60,000 nt of DNA from Mesostigma viride. Its lineage: Eukaryota; Streptophyta; Mesostigmatophyceae; Mesostigmatales; Mesostigmataceae. The notes beneath the pieces are model-generated. The model saw only the letters and a list, made by a program, of their open reading frames with translations. It ran no database searches and was not told the DNA's origin. Location: assembly GCA_009746045.1 (NCBI GenBank), contig RPFO01000436.1, positions 1,067,627 through 1,127,626 on the forward strand, read 5' to 3'. A program made the position numbers and the translations under genes. Positions 42,913-53,933 of the stretch are shown here, in pieces. How positions within the stretch are numbered: the first letter of the stretch is position 1; the number at the start of each line of letters is the position of its first letter.

Positions 42913-42917
42913 CTGCG

Positions 42918-43082
42918 GGGGGGCCACGTGAGGTGTCTACCTGGTTGGTGCGAGCTACTAAGGTGCCCTACTAGCTGCAGGCGTCGTTGTGCTGGTGATA
43001 TAGGGCATGCCCTGGTACAGGTCCTCATTGCGGACGTGAGCAGCATATCCTACTCTGAAAATGGAACGTAGCATGCTGGTGA
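42918..43082 (-). pseudogene. LINE ORF2, right part split by the Gypsy block
   Basis: Continuation of the minus-strand LINE at 17770-18225. It matches 58932-59098: the region with AGCTGCAGGCG, the GLP-ITST segment and the upstream part. The sequence leaves LINE homology at about 43082. Confidence 0.7.
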
Positions 43083-43095
43083 CACATGGATGCCT

Positions 43096-45030
43096 TAACA
43101 CGAGCCACGAGCCACGAGGTAGCCATGGCTGTCGGAGCTCATAACTTTCACGTTTGAGCACCGAATTCAGCTGTGAATATCACAATCGCTTCGTCTTTCT
43201 TAGACGCACATGCTGATATAATTTTCTGAAGCTATAACGCACTATACAATGAGCAAACGCCTCTCGACACAACGCAGCCTGGCGGCTGCGCTCAGCAATG
43301 AAAATACGCCTGCAGCCCCGGCTGCAGCTTCGCCAACCGGCCAGACAGAAGGCAGCGGCGCCACTAGCCAAGCTCTAGTGGTCGCCCAGCCCCCTCTCGG
43401 ACTCGCTTCGCCAGCAGCGTCGCCTGAACCCAAGCGCAGTCGCCCTGCCGAGCCGATTTTTGACGAATTTGACGCCAGCCAACCCGGCTTTTTCGACAAG
43501 CTCACTGAAGACCGCATCCTGAGCTACGTGCTCTGGGGATCCACCGCCTCGCTTATTGAACTGTGCAAGCAGCTCTTCCATCAGGGTCGTCTCGTCAATG
43601 CTCAGCAGCAGCGTCGCCCATACGAGTACATCTTCACCGCCCCCCGCCCCCGGCTGCAGATATACGCCCTCTTCTCCCTCCTTGGACGCTCCATCTAATA
43701 ATGAGCTCTGGCCCCCCAAGCCCCTCACCACCACCTTGACCGAATCCTCCATCCGCGCCCTCCTTGAGGAAGCTTTCGAGCAGCACGTGACCCCCCTTGC
43801 CACAGATGTGGCGGCAATGGGCGGCACGCTGGCTGCCGAGCTCCCCATGCACCATCTCCACCGCCACCTCCACCCTCCTCGCCTCCTCCACCGCCACCAC
43901 CCCCTCCTCCGACGCCATCACCGCCCAGCTCCGCTCGCGACATCGACCAGCGTCTTAAGGACAATGCCATCGCTATCGAGGTCTTGCAGAACACCGCAGG
44001 CCTCACCGCCCAGGTGGTGAAGGACATTGCCGCCAAGCCAGCCCCTGCTGGCCTGGCCGGCGATGCTCCTCCCATCACCACCTGGGCGGACATGCTTAAG
44101 CAGCACACCACCTCCACCACCTCCGCCGTCGCAGCCCAGCTCCAGCGGCAGACGCTTGACCTCCGCGAGGAGACCGAGCTCGCCAAGCGCAGCCTCAACG
44201 TCATTGTCAAGAATCTCAAGATGGAGGAAGGTGAGAATTCCGAGAAGCTTGCGCGTGCTTTTGAGCGAGAAATCCTTGATCGCATGGGCCTTACTGGTGA
44301 GATCGAGCTGGTCGCCCACCGCCTTCCCCGCGCGCGGGGTAAGGCAGGGCCGCCCCCGCTCCTTCTCACCTTTAAGACCCCGGCGAACAAGATTTCTTTT
44401 CTCAGACGCCGCAAGCGGCTCGAGAAGACTCTCTTCACCCTTGATGACGACTTGACCCTGGCGCAGCAACAACGGCGACGGGAGCTATGGCCGACCTACC
44501 TCCAGCTCCGGCAGACCAAGTGAAGGCGGGCCAGCCGGTGTACTGGAAGGGGGCGGCCATCTACGTCGGCCACAAGCCCTGGCAGGCGACCCCCGGGACC
44601 CCAGCGACTCCAGACGCCCCAGCTTAGGGGAATACAGCAGTAGTAGTGTAGAATAGATATAGACCGTGGCCATGTACATGTACGCCTCCTAGAGGCACTA
44701 TCCCAGCTAAGCCACGCGCTTTATTTAATCATGTACATGTGTGCCTACGATGAGCCACACTCCAGATGATGCCTAGCTTTATTTAGTTATGCTGTGCCCA
44801 TGCAGAGAGTTGCTCTCTGCTGAGATGCCACGCTCTAGTTTTGTATAGCCATGATGATCTTCCCCCTCACAGGCATGCTCCCCCCTTACCCGGGCATAGC
44901 GTGATAGACCATGAGGGTGCAGGTGCCCTGGTGCACCTAGAGCAGGGGTCCTTTACATCCCCACCCTTGCAGGAAGTAGCTTAGGATGTATGATAGGCCA
45001 TATGCCCCCTCTCAAGGGCTATGTGCTACA
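43096..45030 (+). mobile_element. Half-LINE (HAL1-like), plus-strand copy
   Basis: Begins with short CACGAGC repeats at about 43096 that also lie at the end of the minus-strand copy (48195), so both probably retain the 5' end. A 5' UTR of about 150 bases, ORF1 (43249-44627) and a 3' UTR of about 400 bases follow; there is no ORF2. The last recognisable base is at about 45030, just before the expected hairpin, so the 3' tip is lost. It faces the copy at 46118-48195 in inverted orientation. Confidence 0.7.
43249..44627 (+). pseudogene. L1-type ORF1 protein of the half-LINE, three frames
   Basis: ATG at 43249 (MSKRLSTQRS). The first frame runs to 43698 with PEPKRSRPAEPIFDEFD and a tail ending YALFSLLGRSI; the middle part continues in the frame of 43556-44020 (ALLEEAFEQHVTPLATDVAA); the C-terminal part is open from 43984, with KRSLNVIVKNLKMEEGE, LPRARGKAGPPPLLLTFK and FTLDDDLTLAQQQRRRELW. 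A TGA at 44521 precedes the family stop at 44625-44627. The layout (possible coiled coil, RRM-like region, C-terminal domain) resembles L1 ORF1, an RNA-binding chaperone. Comparison with the minus-strand copy shows where bases were lost. Confidence 0.7.
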
Positions 45031-45242
45031 TATATGTAGCGTGCCGACTAGGGTCGAACCTAGTGAGCACGAGAAAGTTTGGCAAAAGAAATATGGTATA
45101 AAAAGATACGTCATACGTGCAAAAAGAGATAGATACCTGAGGTGGTTTGAAGTCCATACCTTCCGGCACACCTCTACATGTGTATACGAGGGTGCCGACA
45201 GTTGAGACCTAGATCAAGATTGGTGACATTGGGATATATATC
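45031..45242. other. Unassigned sequence
   Basis: A/T-rich sequence between two repeats. A CTAGGGTCGAACCTAG palindrome lies at about 45049-45064, but no tRNA fold is evident. Confidence 0.35.
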
Positions 45243-45440
45243 GATGATGCTCCACCGTACGCGGGCTGATTTTGCGGTGCAGCAGGGCTATTAGGTTCCT
45301 CCCGTTAGGAGTTTCCATTGGTCTTATCGTAGTATAGAGATTTGACATGGCTCTGTATAGAGGTTTATAGCTGGGCGTTTGCTTTGGTTTGAGTGATTTC
45401 ACTCTGCTGTAAGTAATTATATTATTAACATATATATCGA
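45243..45440 (+). mobile_element. 3' end of the second LINE family
   Basis: About 195 bases matching 3640-3832, from ATGCTCC-CCGTACGCGGGCTG through the ORF2 stop to GTAAGTAATTAT. It is 5'-truncated and shares the same 3' end as the copy at 3268-3832. Confidence 0.7.
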
Positions 45441-45998
45441 TGATGTGTGTCCGATGGCATAACGTAACGATGGTTACCACGGACATGGTTAGAGGTCGAT
45501 CAGCCCTATGTTCGACCCGTAGCTCGGCACACTACAATGAACTTCAGGCCGTAACTTAGTGACGGGTGAATTTGGGCCACACAAGTGGATCAGCCAGCTG
45601 GTGCAGAGTGCCGACCTAGTGGCACTGCTTGGCATAAAGGCGTGCGAGGACGATGCACAAGACAGTCGTTCGTCAATCCGCCGACTCACCCACCTCAGTC
45701 AATCTGAGTTCCGAATCTATTCCTTTTAATATGTACAATCATGTCCAACACATATCCTTGTACAACTGCAATGGCAAGAATACAAGAAGGTAATTAATAT
45801 AATGCCTCTGGGCCTACGCTGTGATGACAGCAAGTAGCCCATAGCTTAGTGATTCCCCTTCCTACTCAGGCAGGCAACAAACCGGGACGATGGTCCCGTA
45901 GATAGAAACGATCTTTCCCAACGTGCCTGGCCGATGGGTTTGGCACGTTATACAATATACTCCCAACGGAGTTATGTTATAATTCAATTCAATTCAAT
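45441..45998 (+). other. Unassigned sequence ending in a LINE-type hairpin and tail
   Basis: No gene is recognised. The right end has the hairpin CTCCCAACGGAG (45960-45971) and a tail of three AATTC-type units (45981-45998), so it is probably the 3' end of a further non-LTR element whose body I cannot identify. Confidence 0.45.
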
Positions 45999-46117
45999 GC
46001 TGGTGACCGCGCCGTCCAGCTTGCGGGCCAGGTCGGCGGTGAGGGTCCACGTCTCGGCCCCATGCATACGTGAGAACAAGAAGGACGAGGACCTTGAACA
46101 GGTCCTGGGGCATATGG
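45999..46117 (-). pseudogene. LINE ORF2 fragment
   Basis: The minus strand encodes QDLFKVLVLLVLTY followed by the TW-type and ARKLDGAVT segments found at 59109-59210, with one frameshift. It abuts the half-LINE 3' UTR at 46118. Confidence 0.65.
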
Positions 46118-48195
46118 CCTATAATACATTCTGAGCTACTTCCTGCAAGGGTGGGAATGTAAACGACACTTGCTCTAGGTGCACCTTGAAGGGCACCTGC
46201 ACCCCCCAGAGTCTCAAGCAACACCCAACTAAGGGGAGCCTGTACGTCATGGGGGGGGAAGATCATCATGGCCATACAAGTCAAATCAGAAAATACAAGA
46301 GCTAGAGCGAGGCATCTCAGCATGCAGAGAGCAGTGGCATGCCTTGCGCATGACACGCAAGTACAAGTTTACTTACTTACTTTATCTCAGCAAAAAGCAG
46401 CTCTCTGCAATCTGCATGGGCACAGCATAACTAAATAAAGCTAGGCATCATCTGGAGTGTGGCACAGCATAGGCACACATGTACATGGCTAAATAATGCT
46501 CGTGAATCAGCTGGTATATAGTGCCTGTAGGAGGCGTACATGTACATCAGTGGCCACGGTCTATCTATTCTTCTACACTACTACTGCTGTATTCCACTAA
46601 GCTGGGGCGTCTGGAGTCGTAATTGGGGCTGCGGGGGTCGCATGCCAGGGCTTGTGGCCGACGTAGATGGCTGCCCCCTTCCAGTACACCGGCTGCCCCG
46701 CCTTGGTCTGCCGGAGCTGGAGGTAGGTCGGCCATAGCTCCCGGCGCCGTTGTTGCTGCGCCATGCAGGGTCAAGAAGTCGTCGTCAAGGGTGAAGTGAG
46801 TCTTCTCGAGCCGCTTGCGGCGTCTGAGAAATGAAATCTTGTCCGCAGGGGTCTTAAGGTGAGAAGGAGCGGGGGCGCCCCTGCCTTACCCCGCGCGCGG
46901 GGAAGGCGGTGGGCGACCAGCTCGATCTCACCATTATTAAGGCCCATGCGACCCAAGGATTTCTCTCTCAAACGCACGCGTAAGCTTCTCGGAATTCTCA
47001 CCTTCCTCCATGTCGAAGTTCTTGACGATCACGTTGCATGAGGCTGCGCTTGGCGAGCTCGGTCTCCTCGCGGAGGTCGAGCGTCTGCTGCTGGAGCTGC
47101 GGTGCTGCGACAGCGGAGGTGGTGAAGGTGGTGTGCTGCTTAAGCATGTCCGCCCAGGTCGGGATGGGAGGAGCATCGCCAGCCATGCAGCTGGGGCGGG
47201 CTTGGCGGCAATGTCCTTCACCGCCAGGGCGGTGAGGCGTGCGGTGTTTTGCAGGACCTCGATGGCGATGGCATTGTCCTTAAGGTGCTGGTCGATGTCG
47301 CGGAGCTGGGCGGTGATGGAGTCAGTGGATCGAGGCGGAGGGGGTAGCCGGGAGGTGGAGGCGAGGAGGGTGGCGGTGGCGGTGGGGATGGTGGGGAGCT
47401 CAGCTAGCAGCCAGCGCGCGACCCACAGCTGCCACATCGATCTGCAGCGAGGGGCGTCACGTGCTGTGAGATGGCTTCGTGGAGGTGGAGGAGGAGGGTG
47501 GATTCGGTCAAGGGCCGGGATGGGTTTCCAGAGGTCCGCGGAAGCACGCTGAAGGATGGAAAAGAGAGCTGCAAGCTGAAGGCGCGGTCGCGACCAGCCA
47601 GACAGGTCAGGGGCGCGGGGCTGAAACTGACCGTCAGACTGGCTGCGGAAGCATTGGTGGCGTTGGAGGCGCTGGCACAGGTCAAGAAGGGAGGCATATG
47701 ACCCATAAAACAGGAGCTCTAGTATCCGGATGTGTGGCCAGTCGAAATAGCCGGGTCTGTTGACGTCGAAGGTGGAAAATAACCCGTCAACGTCAAAGTC
47801 GTACTCAGACCAGCTAGGAGTTCTGTTGGGCGGCTGCGTTTGGGCTCAGGCGAGGCTGAAGGCGAGGCCGCATGAAGCCCGGGAGGGTGCGGGGCGATCG
47901 ACCGCCAGTGCGCGACTGCATGAGTGTCACCGCTGCCTGCCGGACTTGAGGGCGAAGCTGCCGCTGGAGCTGCATGCAGACGTATTTTCATGGCCTAGCG
48001 CAGCCGCCAGGCTGCGTTGCGTCGAGGAGCGTTTGCTCGTCATATATTGCGTAATAGCTTCGGAAAATTATATCAGCGTGCGCGTCTTAGAAAGACGAAG
48101 TGATTGTGATATTCACAGCCGAATTCGGTGCCCAAACGTGAAAGTTATGAGCTCCGCCGTCAGCCATGCATGGCTACCTCGTGGCTCGTGGCTCG
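46118..48195 (-). mobile_element. Half-LINE (HAL1-like), minus-strand copy
   Basis: Inverted partner of 43096-45030, with the same 5' UTR (about 48044-48195), ORF1 (48043-46597) and 3' UTR, and no ORF2. The 3' UTR has an extra segment at about 46325-46400 flanked by two copies of the CTGAGAT block. The copy ends at about 46118 in the GGCCATATGCCCC region, slightly before the expected hairpin. Confidence 0.7.
46597..48043 (-). pseudogene. L1-type ORF1 protein, minus-strand copy
   Basis: ATG at 48043 (MTSKRSSTQRS), family stop TAG at 46597-46599. It is broken into several frames but preserves the middle part better than the plus-strand copy: AISQHVTPLAADV and ITAQLRDIDQHLKDNAIAIE, a heptad-like stretch that could form a coiled coil, then DLREETELAKRSL, LPRARGKAGAPPLLLT and LTLDDD-type motifs. 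The C-terminus continues past the premature stop of the plus-strand copy, showing that the family protein ends HKPW followed by a Pro/Ala-rich tail. Confidence 0.65.
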
Positions 48196-48247
48196 TGGCA
48201 CTTTGTAGATAGCCTGTAGATAGCTTGGACCGGTAGGATTGCGTGCA

Positions 48248-48612
48248 CCCATCCATCCATCCATCCATCCATCCATCCATCCATCCATCCATCCATCCAT
48301 CCATCCATCCATCCATCCATCCATCCATCCATCCATCCATCCATCCATCCATCCATCCATCCATCCATCCATCCATCCATCCATCCATCCATCCATCCAT
48401 CCATCCATCCATCCATCCATCCATCCATCCATCCATCCATCCATCCATCCATCCATCCATCCATCCATCCATCCATCCATCCATCCATCCATCCATCCAT
48501 CCATCCATCCATCCATCCATCCATCCATCCATCCATCCATCCATCCATCCATCCATCCATCCATCCATCCATCCATCCATCCATCCATCCATCCATCCAT
48601 CCATCCATCCAT
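48248..48612. repeat. CCAT microsatellite, left part
   Basis: About 91 perfect CCAT units. Preceded by GACCGGTAGGATTGCGTG, the sequence that precedes a short CCAT tract in the LINE 3' UTR near 58575-58605, so the array grew from that tract. It is cut from its right part by the PAT element. Confidence 0.95.
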
Positions 48613-48807
48613 CCATTTCTGGCCTTGCCTTGCTTTGCATGCATCACCACAAAACATCAAATTTATTACAATATGTGTGCTAGCTCTATACGGTGGAATA
48701 ACACAGACATGTCTACCAGATGGCAACACGGCCATCTGTATGCTAGGGTGAGCACACTATGTGAATGTGCAGGGCCAGCCCACAGCAGCTGTGCCCCTGC
48801 TCTACCC
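48613..48807 (-). repeat. Split direct repeat A, outer copy
   Basis: 195 bases, repeated at 49041-49235 without visible difference. Forms one end of the PAT element. Confidence 0.92.
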
Positions 48808-48831
48808 CTTTTGCCAGGGTGGGTGGGTGGG

Positions 48832-49040
48832 AGGCAAAAGAAACAACCTGCTTCCCTAGAATGGAAGCCCACCCTTTATAGCAACCACCTCTCCAGCCAA
48901 CCCCTACCTGGGTGGCTGGGGTACGGGTGCCAGCACAAAAAATATTTTTTCTAAAATTATTTTTTCTTTTGGTGCTATACGGCGTTGCATTCTCCGCTCA
49001 GCAGGTTAGTCATAGATAAAATGAGCATAGCTCACCAAAT
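48832..49040 (-). repeat. Split direct repeat B, inner copy
   Basis: 209 bases, repeated at 53725-53933. It joins the second A copy at 49040/49041; that junction recreates the circle junction of the element (CACCAAAT, then CCATTTCTGG). Confidence 0.92.
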
Positions 49041-49235
49041 CCATTTCTGGCCTTGCCTTGCTTTGCATGCATCACCACAAAACATCAAATTTATTACAAT
49101 ATGTGTGCTAGCTCTATACGGTGGAATAACACAGACATGTCTACCAGATGGCAACACGGCCATCTGTATGCTAGGGTGAGCACACTATGTGAATGTGCAG
49201 GGCCAGCCCACAGCAGCTGTGCCCCTGCTCTACCC
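49041..49235 (-). repeat. Split direct repeat A, inner copy
   Basis: Second copy of 48613-48807, directly next to repeat B on one side and the internal region on the other. Confidence 0.92.
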
Positions 49236-49430
49236 ACATCTCCTTACATGGCTAACAGCCGAAAATACGTAGGACATGCAAAAAAGAAAACTTAAACTAC
49301 CTAGCTATGGGGGTACTTTGTCCCAACCCAGGTTCACCCTCGGGTTAGTTAAACCATTTCCCCCCTGACCTCCCACACAAGGGTGAGGTCAGTTGATAGC
49401 TAAAAGACGAGAGGTAAAAACAGGAGGACG

Positions 49431-52357
49431 TCAAAACTCGACGCCACCGAAGTGGCGCCGGAAAGCCGCTGGGTCAAAACCCAGGGCCTGAGCCCAGAGG
49501 GCGGGTGGGATGTCGCGCCCCAGGAGGCTGCGGTGGAGGCCAATGTAGCGCGTGACCGAGAGGGCCGAAGCCCACCGGCCGCGCAGCTGGATGGCCTCCG
49601 GCGACTCGCCAGCGATGGCGTCGTGCGTCGCCCCCCATGCCGGAGGCTGTGAAAAGAAAACATCCCTGGGATGCCATGCGGGCCTGCACAGCCTCCCACT
49701 GCTGCCTAGCCTGGCTGTACGTTAAGCCCGAAAGAGGAGTGCATCCGGGGGCTGGCCAGCCGTCAGACGTCGCAGGAGCCACAAAGAAAGTGGATCCCGG
49801 ACGAGGACGTGCTGGGCCGCCCCCTGCGCAGTTTTGGGGTTGCGCAGCACAAGGGCACCGACCATGGGCCCTGGCTCGAGAAGGGGGTGGCCGGGATGAG
49901 CCACATCCCGAACCCGCAGCCCTAGCGCCTCGCTAATGCGTAAATACTGCTGGAAAGCAATAATAATCAACGCACTCAAATGCACCTGTCGACGTGAAAC
50001 TAGCAACAGGGCAGTGAAATAGCAAAGGCGCCAGGGCATAGGCGGAGGGCTGACAGCCGGAACAAGCCGCTGCCAACCTGCTAGCAGGCGGTCCGCCAGT
50101 ACCCAATTCCGAACAATGTCGGGGTAGTACAGGTGCAGACAGGCCTTGGCATGCTGGCATAAGGTACGCCCCCGCCCGCCTCTGGCATGGTAGACAGCAG
50201 AAATCCACTCACAGAAAATGGCTTCGGCGTCAGCTGGGTCGACAGGGCCAGGTGGCGCCCACGCCACGTAGACAGCCGCCGCACGTCGGTACGCTGGCAA
50301 GGTAGACACAGGGTTGACTGTGCCCTCCAAAAGTGCCAAGTCCCGAGGGCGTCGCGCCCCCTCAGGCCCAGGGTTGGGATGCACGTCACCACACCGGGTC
50401 AAGTCAGGAACCCAAGCGCCACGCCGACTGGCCTTGTCAGCTGGGTTGTGGTCGGTAGCCACCCAGACCCAGTGGCTCTGCATGTCGCCAGCCAGTGACA
50501 GAGCGCAGTAGCGCCGAACCAGCTGGTTGAGACGGTAGGAAGACGACCGCCCTCTGACAAACGCCCCCACCACAGCACTGGAGTCTACGAGCCGGACGAC
50601 TCGCTTACCCCGACACGCCTTGGTCCGGCACGACCACTCGACCCCCTGTGTCGCAGCAATCGCCTCCTTGACGTTGATGTGGTTAGGCTGCCCCCGCCAC
50701 CGGTAGGACAGTGCCGTACGCCAGTGGCCACTATCCAGCAGGCTGTAGTCCCCCTCCTCCATGCGCTCCAGGTCCCAGTCCTCCCCAGACGTTAAAGCTG
50801 TCGTCCGCCACCCCCGCGCTTCGCGCCGGGTCGCCAGCCGGGCACAATCGGCCCCAGGCAGGTCCCTGTAGACCACCCCACCGCCGGAGCCGCTCGCATC
50901 ACTTGCGACGACCCGGTCAGAAAGGGGCCGGGCCCTGGCCGCCCTCAAAAAGGGGGCCAGGTCGATCGCCGCCTGAAGCTCCTGGCGGGCCCCCGCAGGG
51001 AGGCGCCAGCGGCGCCCAGGCAGGGAGGCATTCATGGCTGCTAGCAGCCGGTACGTCTCAGACCACACCGAAAGCATGGGGCGGCACAGCAGATGCATCC
51101 ACACCCACTTCCCAAGCACAGAACTAAGTTCGCGGTAGTATGTAAACCCGCGATCTAAGATTCTATGAGTAGCGGCGATAACTGCCACCACACGCTCAGG
51201 AACAGGCACCACGTCACCATCCTTTGGTGAATGACCCCCACCGCCTGCACACCAGTCTGCTCTGCTGTCGCCCGTACCACCTTGTCAGACTTCTGCACCA
51301 GCCCAACAGCGGCGTAGGCAGCCTGAACACGATCTAGCTGCTGATTCACCCCATCCACCGACGCACAGTGGGTGAAATGGAGGTCATCGATCGTCACAGC
51401 ATGCATACCTTCCAGATCCTGCCGAGATTCGAAGCACGGCGAGGGCGCCAAGGGCGCAGCAGGGTCCTCCTCCAGCCTCAGCCGGACGGTCTCCCCCGCC
51501 TCGTTGGCCTCCGCCACCAGGATCAGCGCGGACATGTTGATGCTCAGCCCACGACTAGCCTCCAACGGCGGCTTGGGGCCACAGCGGTACAACACAGACT
51601 GATGCACACACTGGGCCACCGCGACGGCCAGCTTGTTGCCCATTGGCCAGCACAACATCCACGGCCACACCTTCCGACGAGCCCCACTCAGGCCCACCAG
51701 ATCCGACCACACCGGCATCCACGCACAGTACCGCCGCATCCAAACTGGCAGGCGGAGTCTGTTGTAGTACGAATCCAAATCTGATACGCCCCCAAAAACA
51801 TCCTCCCCAGCGCGCGTGGGCAAATCGCAAATCACGCCAAGGTGTGGTAAAAAAGCGGGCATAGGATCAGGTAGTGGCATGTTGCCACGCCGGTTGTCCA
51901 CAATCAGCCGTATACGGCCGTCGGGCTTTCCGACCCCAAAAGTACCGTTCACCATAGGCGGCTCCTCCTCAAAAAATCCACCCAAAATCCCCCTCTCCAC
52001 ACACACCGTGCAAACCCGCGCGAACTCCTCCATGCTACACCCCCGCGAGATCCGCATCGACTTCTGCAAGATCCGCTCTGCTGGGCTCAGCGTCCGTACC
52101 ATCCTACTCTCATCATTCAAAATTGCTCCCCAAGAGGGGGGTAGTAAGTTCAGCACATCCACTTGGCCACCTTCCCCCGGACCAGGCAAAGCCAAGCGTG
52201 CGGCCACTAACGGTTCGTAAGGGGCTCCTTCAGCATATTCACCCCCATCCACTACAGATCCTGCCATTGCCGCTACGGAACCACCGTTCCGGCGGACAAA
52301 GGACCTGCAAGCATCATCGATCCCATCTAGGGCCGCCTGCTGCAGAGGCCCGGGCAC
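49431..52357 (-). CDS. PAT element pol: RT-RNase H-tyrosine recombinase (frame-broken)
   Basis: RT in the frame 52357-51155: FGVGKPDGRIRLIVDNRRG, then VSDLDSYYNRLRL and the catalytic VTIDDLHFTH. After a one-base shift near 51222 the frame 51212-49722 carries RNase H (RVVASDASGSGGGVVY, HINVKEAIA, LVDSSAVVGAF, ATDHNPADKASR), the motif CGDVHPNPGP (50364-50393) and most of the recombinase, including the LRISEAL box with its catalytic Arg. Beyond 49722 the recombinase is spread over other frames: LTYSQARQQWEAVQ, then HSLRHGG (HxxR box), then, after loss of one G in a G6 run near 49637, AIQLRGRWASALSVTRYI with the catalytic Tyr and the stop at 49431. The start is unresolved: a G12 run at about 52388-52399 precedes the frame. 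All catalytic motifs are present, but this copy cannot make one polyprotein as sequenced. Confidence 0.85.
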
Positions 52358-52553
52358 ACGGGCTGAATCTACAGCAGGCGGGTCTCGCCCCCCCCCCCCA
52401 TCCAGTTTAACGCCCTAACCGTCTGACAGGCTAGTGTGCGAGCATTAAAAGCCCGACTCATCCTATCGCGCCTACGGCCTGAGCGTACCTGCTGCCACCA
52501 GTCACGAGGTGGCAGGGGTGCTGGAAGAGGTAGTGGAAGAAGGCACCGCTCCC

Positions 52554-53656
52554 TCACTTGTTGTTGTTGGACGGGCCGCCCTGCCCCTTCTTGCCGGGAC
52601 CCTGCTCCAGCTTGTGCTGCAGCTTCCCCATGCTCATCGCCGCCCGCACCGCCGGAGACGCCAGCATTGCTCCACCCTCCTGGAATGGCAGCATTGCCGA
52701 CGGCGTCCCCTTCCACCCGTCGACCCCACATCCACCAGCTGGCATGCCGTGATCAGCTTTGCCAGGTACTCGGCTGCTGCCAGCTCCAGAATTACTTCGG
52801 AGCGTGGCGTGGCCCAGTAGCCAAATTCTGTCACCATCGTGTCCAGAATTCCTGCCATCTGCAGGAGCAGCATCCGCCTCTCCCCGCTGGCTGAGCTGCC
52901 GTGCATCGTCAGCATTAACGATGCACGGATGGACTTCCCCCCCACGCTCTCCGCGTAGTCCAGCATTCCCGGCAGCACCGCCTCCAGCATGTTGCTCACC
53001 AGCACCGGCACTGCATGCCCACTCAGCGCCACCCCCTTCGTGCGCGCCAGCCTGCCAGCAGTCGTCGCTGCGGCTGGGCTTGCAGCTGCTGGAGTCTTTG
53101 CCTGGTCCAGCAGCTTCGACATAGCCGATATTAGGTCGCCAATATCTCCGCCAGTGCGGGCGTTGCCCGGCCGGGATGGAAGCCCTCCAGCTGGCGTTGC
53201 ATAGCCCGTCTCGGTCCCCAGCAGCCGACCTAGGTTTCGGTCCAGGTCCGCCACAGCCTGGTCGATCGCCCCAGGAGCGCCATCGTCCTCCCCAGCGCCC
53301 GCTCCACCATGCCCCGCCCCTCCGCTTCCACCTGCCGAAGGGGGAACACCCCCCGTTCCCACCGCACCTGCTGACACTGGTGGGTCCGGCTCTGCAATAG
53401 CCTCCCCCAGTTGCGCTGCTAGCACATCGGCCAGGGCCTCCTCCCCATCCCAGTCGCTGACAAACCCCCGTTCCTCCAGGACGTCCATGACGTTCTTGGC
53501 ACGCCCCGGAGTGAGCTTCTGGATCCGCTCTAGCCAGTTCCCCTCCCCTAGGATCTTCTGAACCGCAGTGGCGGCCTCCTTTGGGGTGCATCCCTCCTTG
53601 GCTGCTTGCTTGAGTTTCGCTAGGAAATTCCGGTCTGGGGCTGTCACTGTGGACAT
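52554..53656 (-). CDS. PAT element gag-like ORF
   Basis: ATG at 53656 (MSTVTAPDRNFLAKLKQ). A 340-codon frame with an N-terminal helical part, a Gly/Ala/Pro-rich linker (about residues 100-150) and a C-terminal part with LISAMSKLLDQAK and VLVSNMLEAVLPGMLDYAE. Near 52740 a shift leads into the frame that ends GKKGQGGPSNNNK at 52554, which looks like the natural basic, nucleic-acid-binding C-terminus. Function is inferred from position before the RT; I recognise no zinc knuckle. Confidence 0.65.
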
Positions 53657-53724
53657 GGTAGGTTATACTGCTTGATGTGTTATCTTGCGTTTTGTTTTTT
53701 GTGTTGTGGTCACGTGAGGTTCTC

Positions 53725-53933
53725 AGGCAAAAGAAACAACCTGCTTCCCTAGAATGGAAGCCCACCCTTTATAGCAACCACCTCTCCAGCCAACCCCTAC
53801 CTGGGTGGCTGGGGTACGGGTGCCAGCACAAAAAATATTTTTTCTAAAATTATTTTTTCTTTTGGTGCTATACGGCGTTGCATTCTCCGCTCAGCAGGTT
53901 AGTCATAGATAAAATGAGCATAGCTCACCAAAT
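53725..53933 (-). repeat. Split direct repeat B, outer copy
   Basis: 209 bases matching 48832-49040; 5' end of the element on its coding strand, just upstream of gag. Confidence 0.92.

Larger units (their letters stand above)
48613..53933 (-). mobile_element. PAT/kangaroo-type tyrosine-recombinase retrotransposon
   Basis: Complete element with split direct repeats. In plus-strand view: repeat A (48613-48807), a 24 bp spacer, repeat B (48832-49040), A again (49041-49235), internal region, B again (53725-53933). On the coding minus strand this is the A1-internal-B1-A2-B2 order of PAT-like DIRS elements such as Volvox kangaroo. ORFs for gag and for RT-RNase H-recombinase lie between. No target duplication is expected or seen. 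Both flanks are the same CCAT array. Confidence 0.88.

Noticed and set aside
45045-45200. Possible tRNA around CTAGGGTCGAACCTAG
   Set aside because: The sequence is a simple palindrome and no cloverleaf can be drawn around it.
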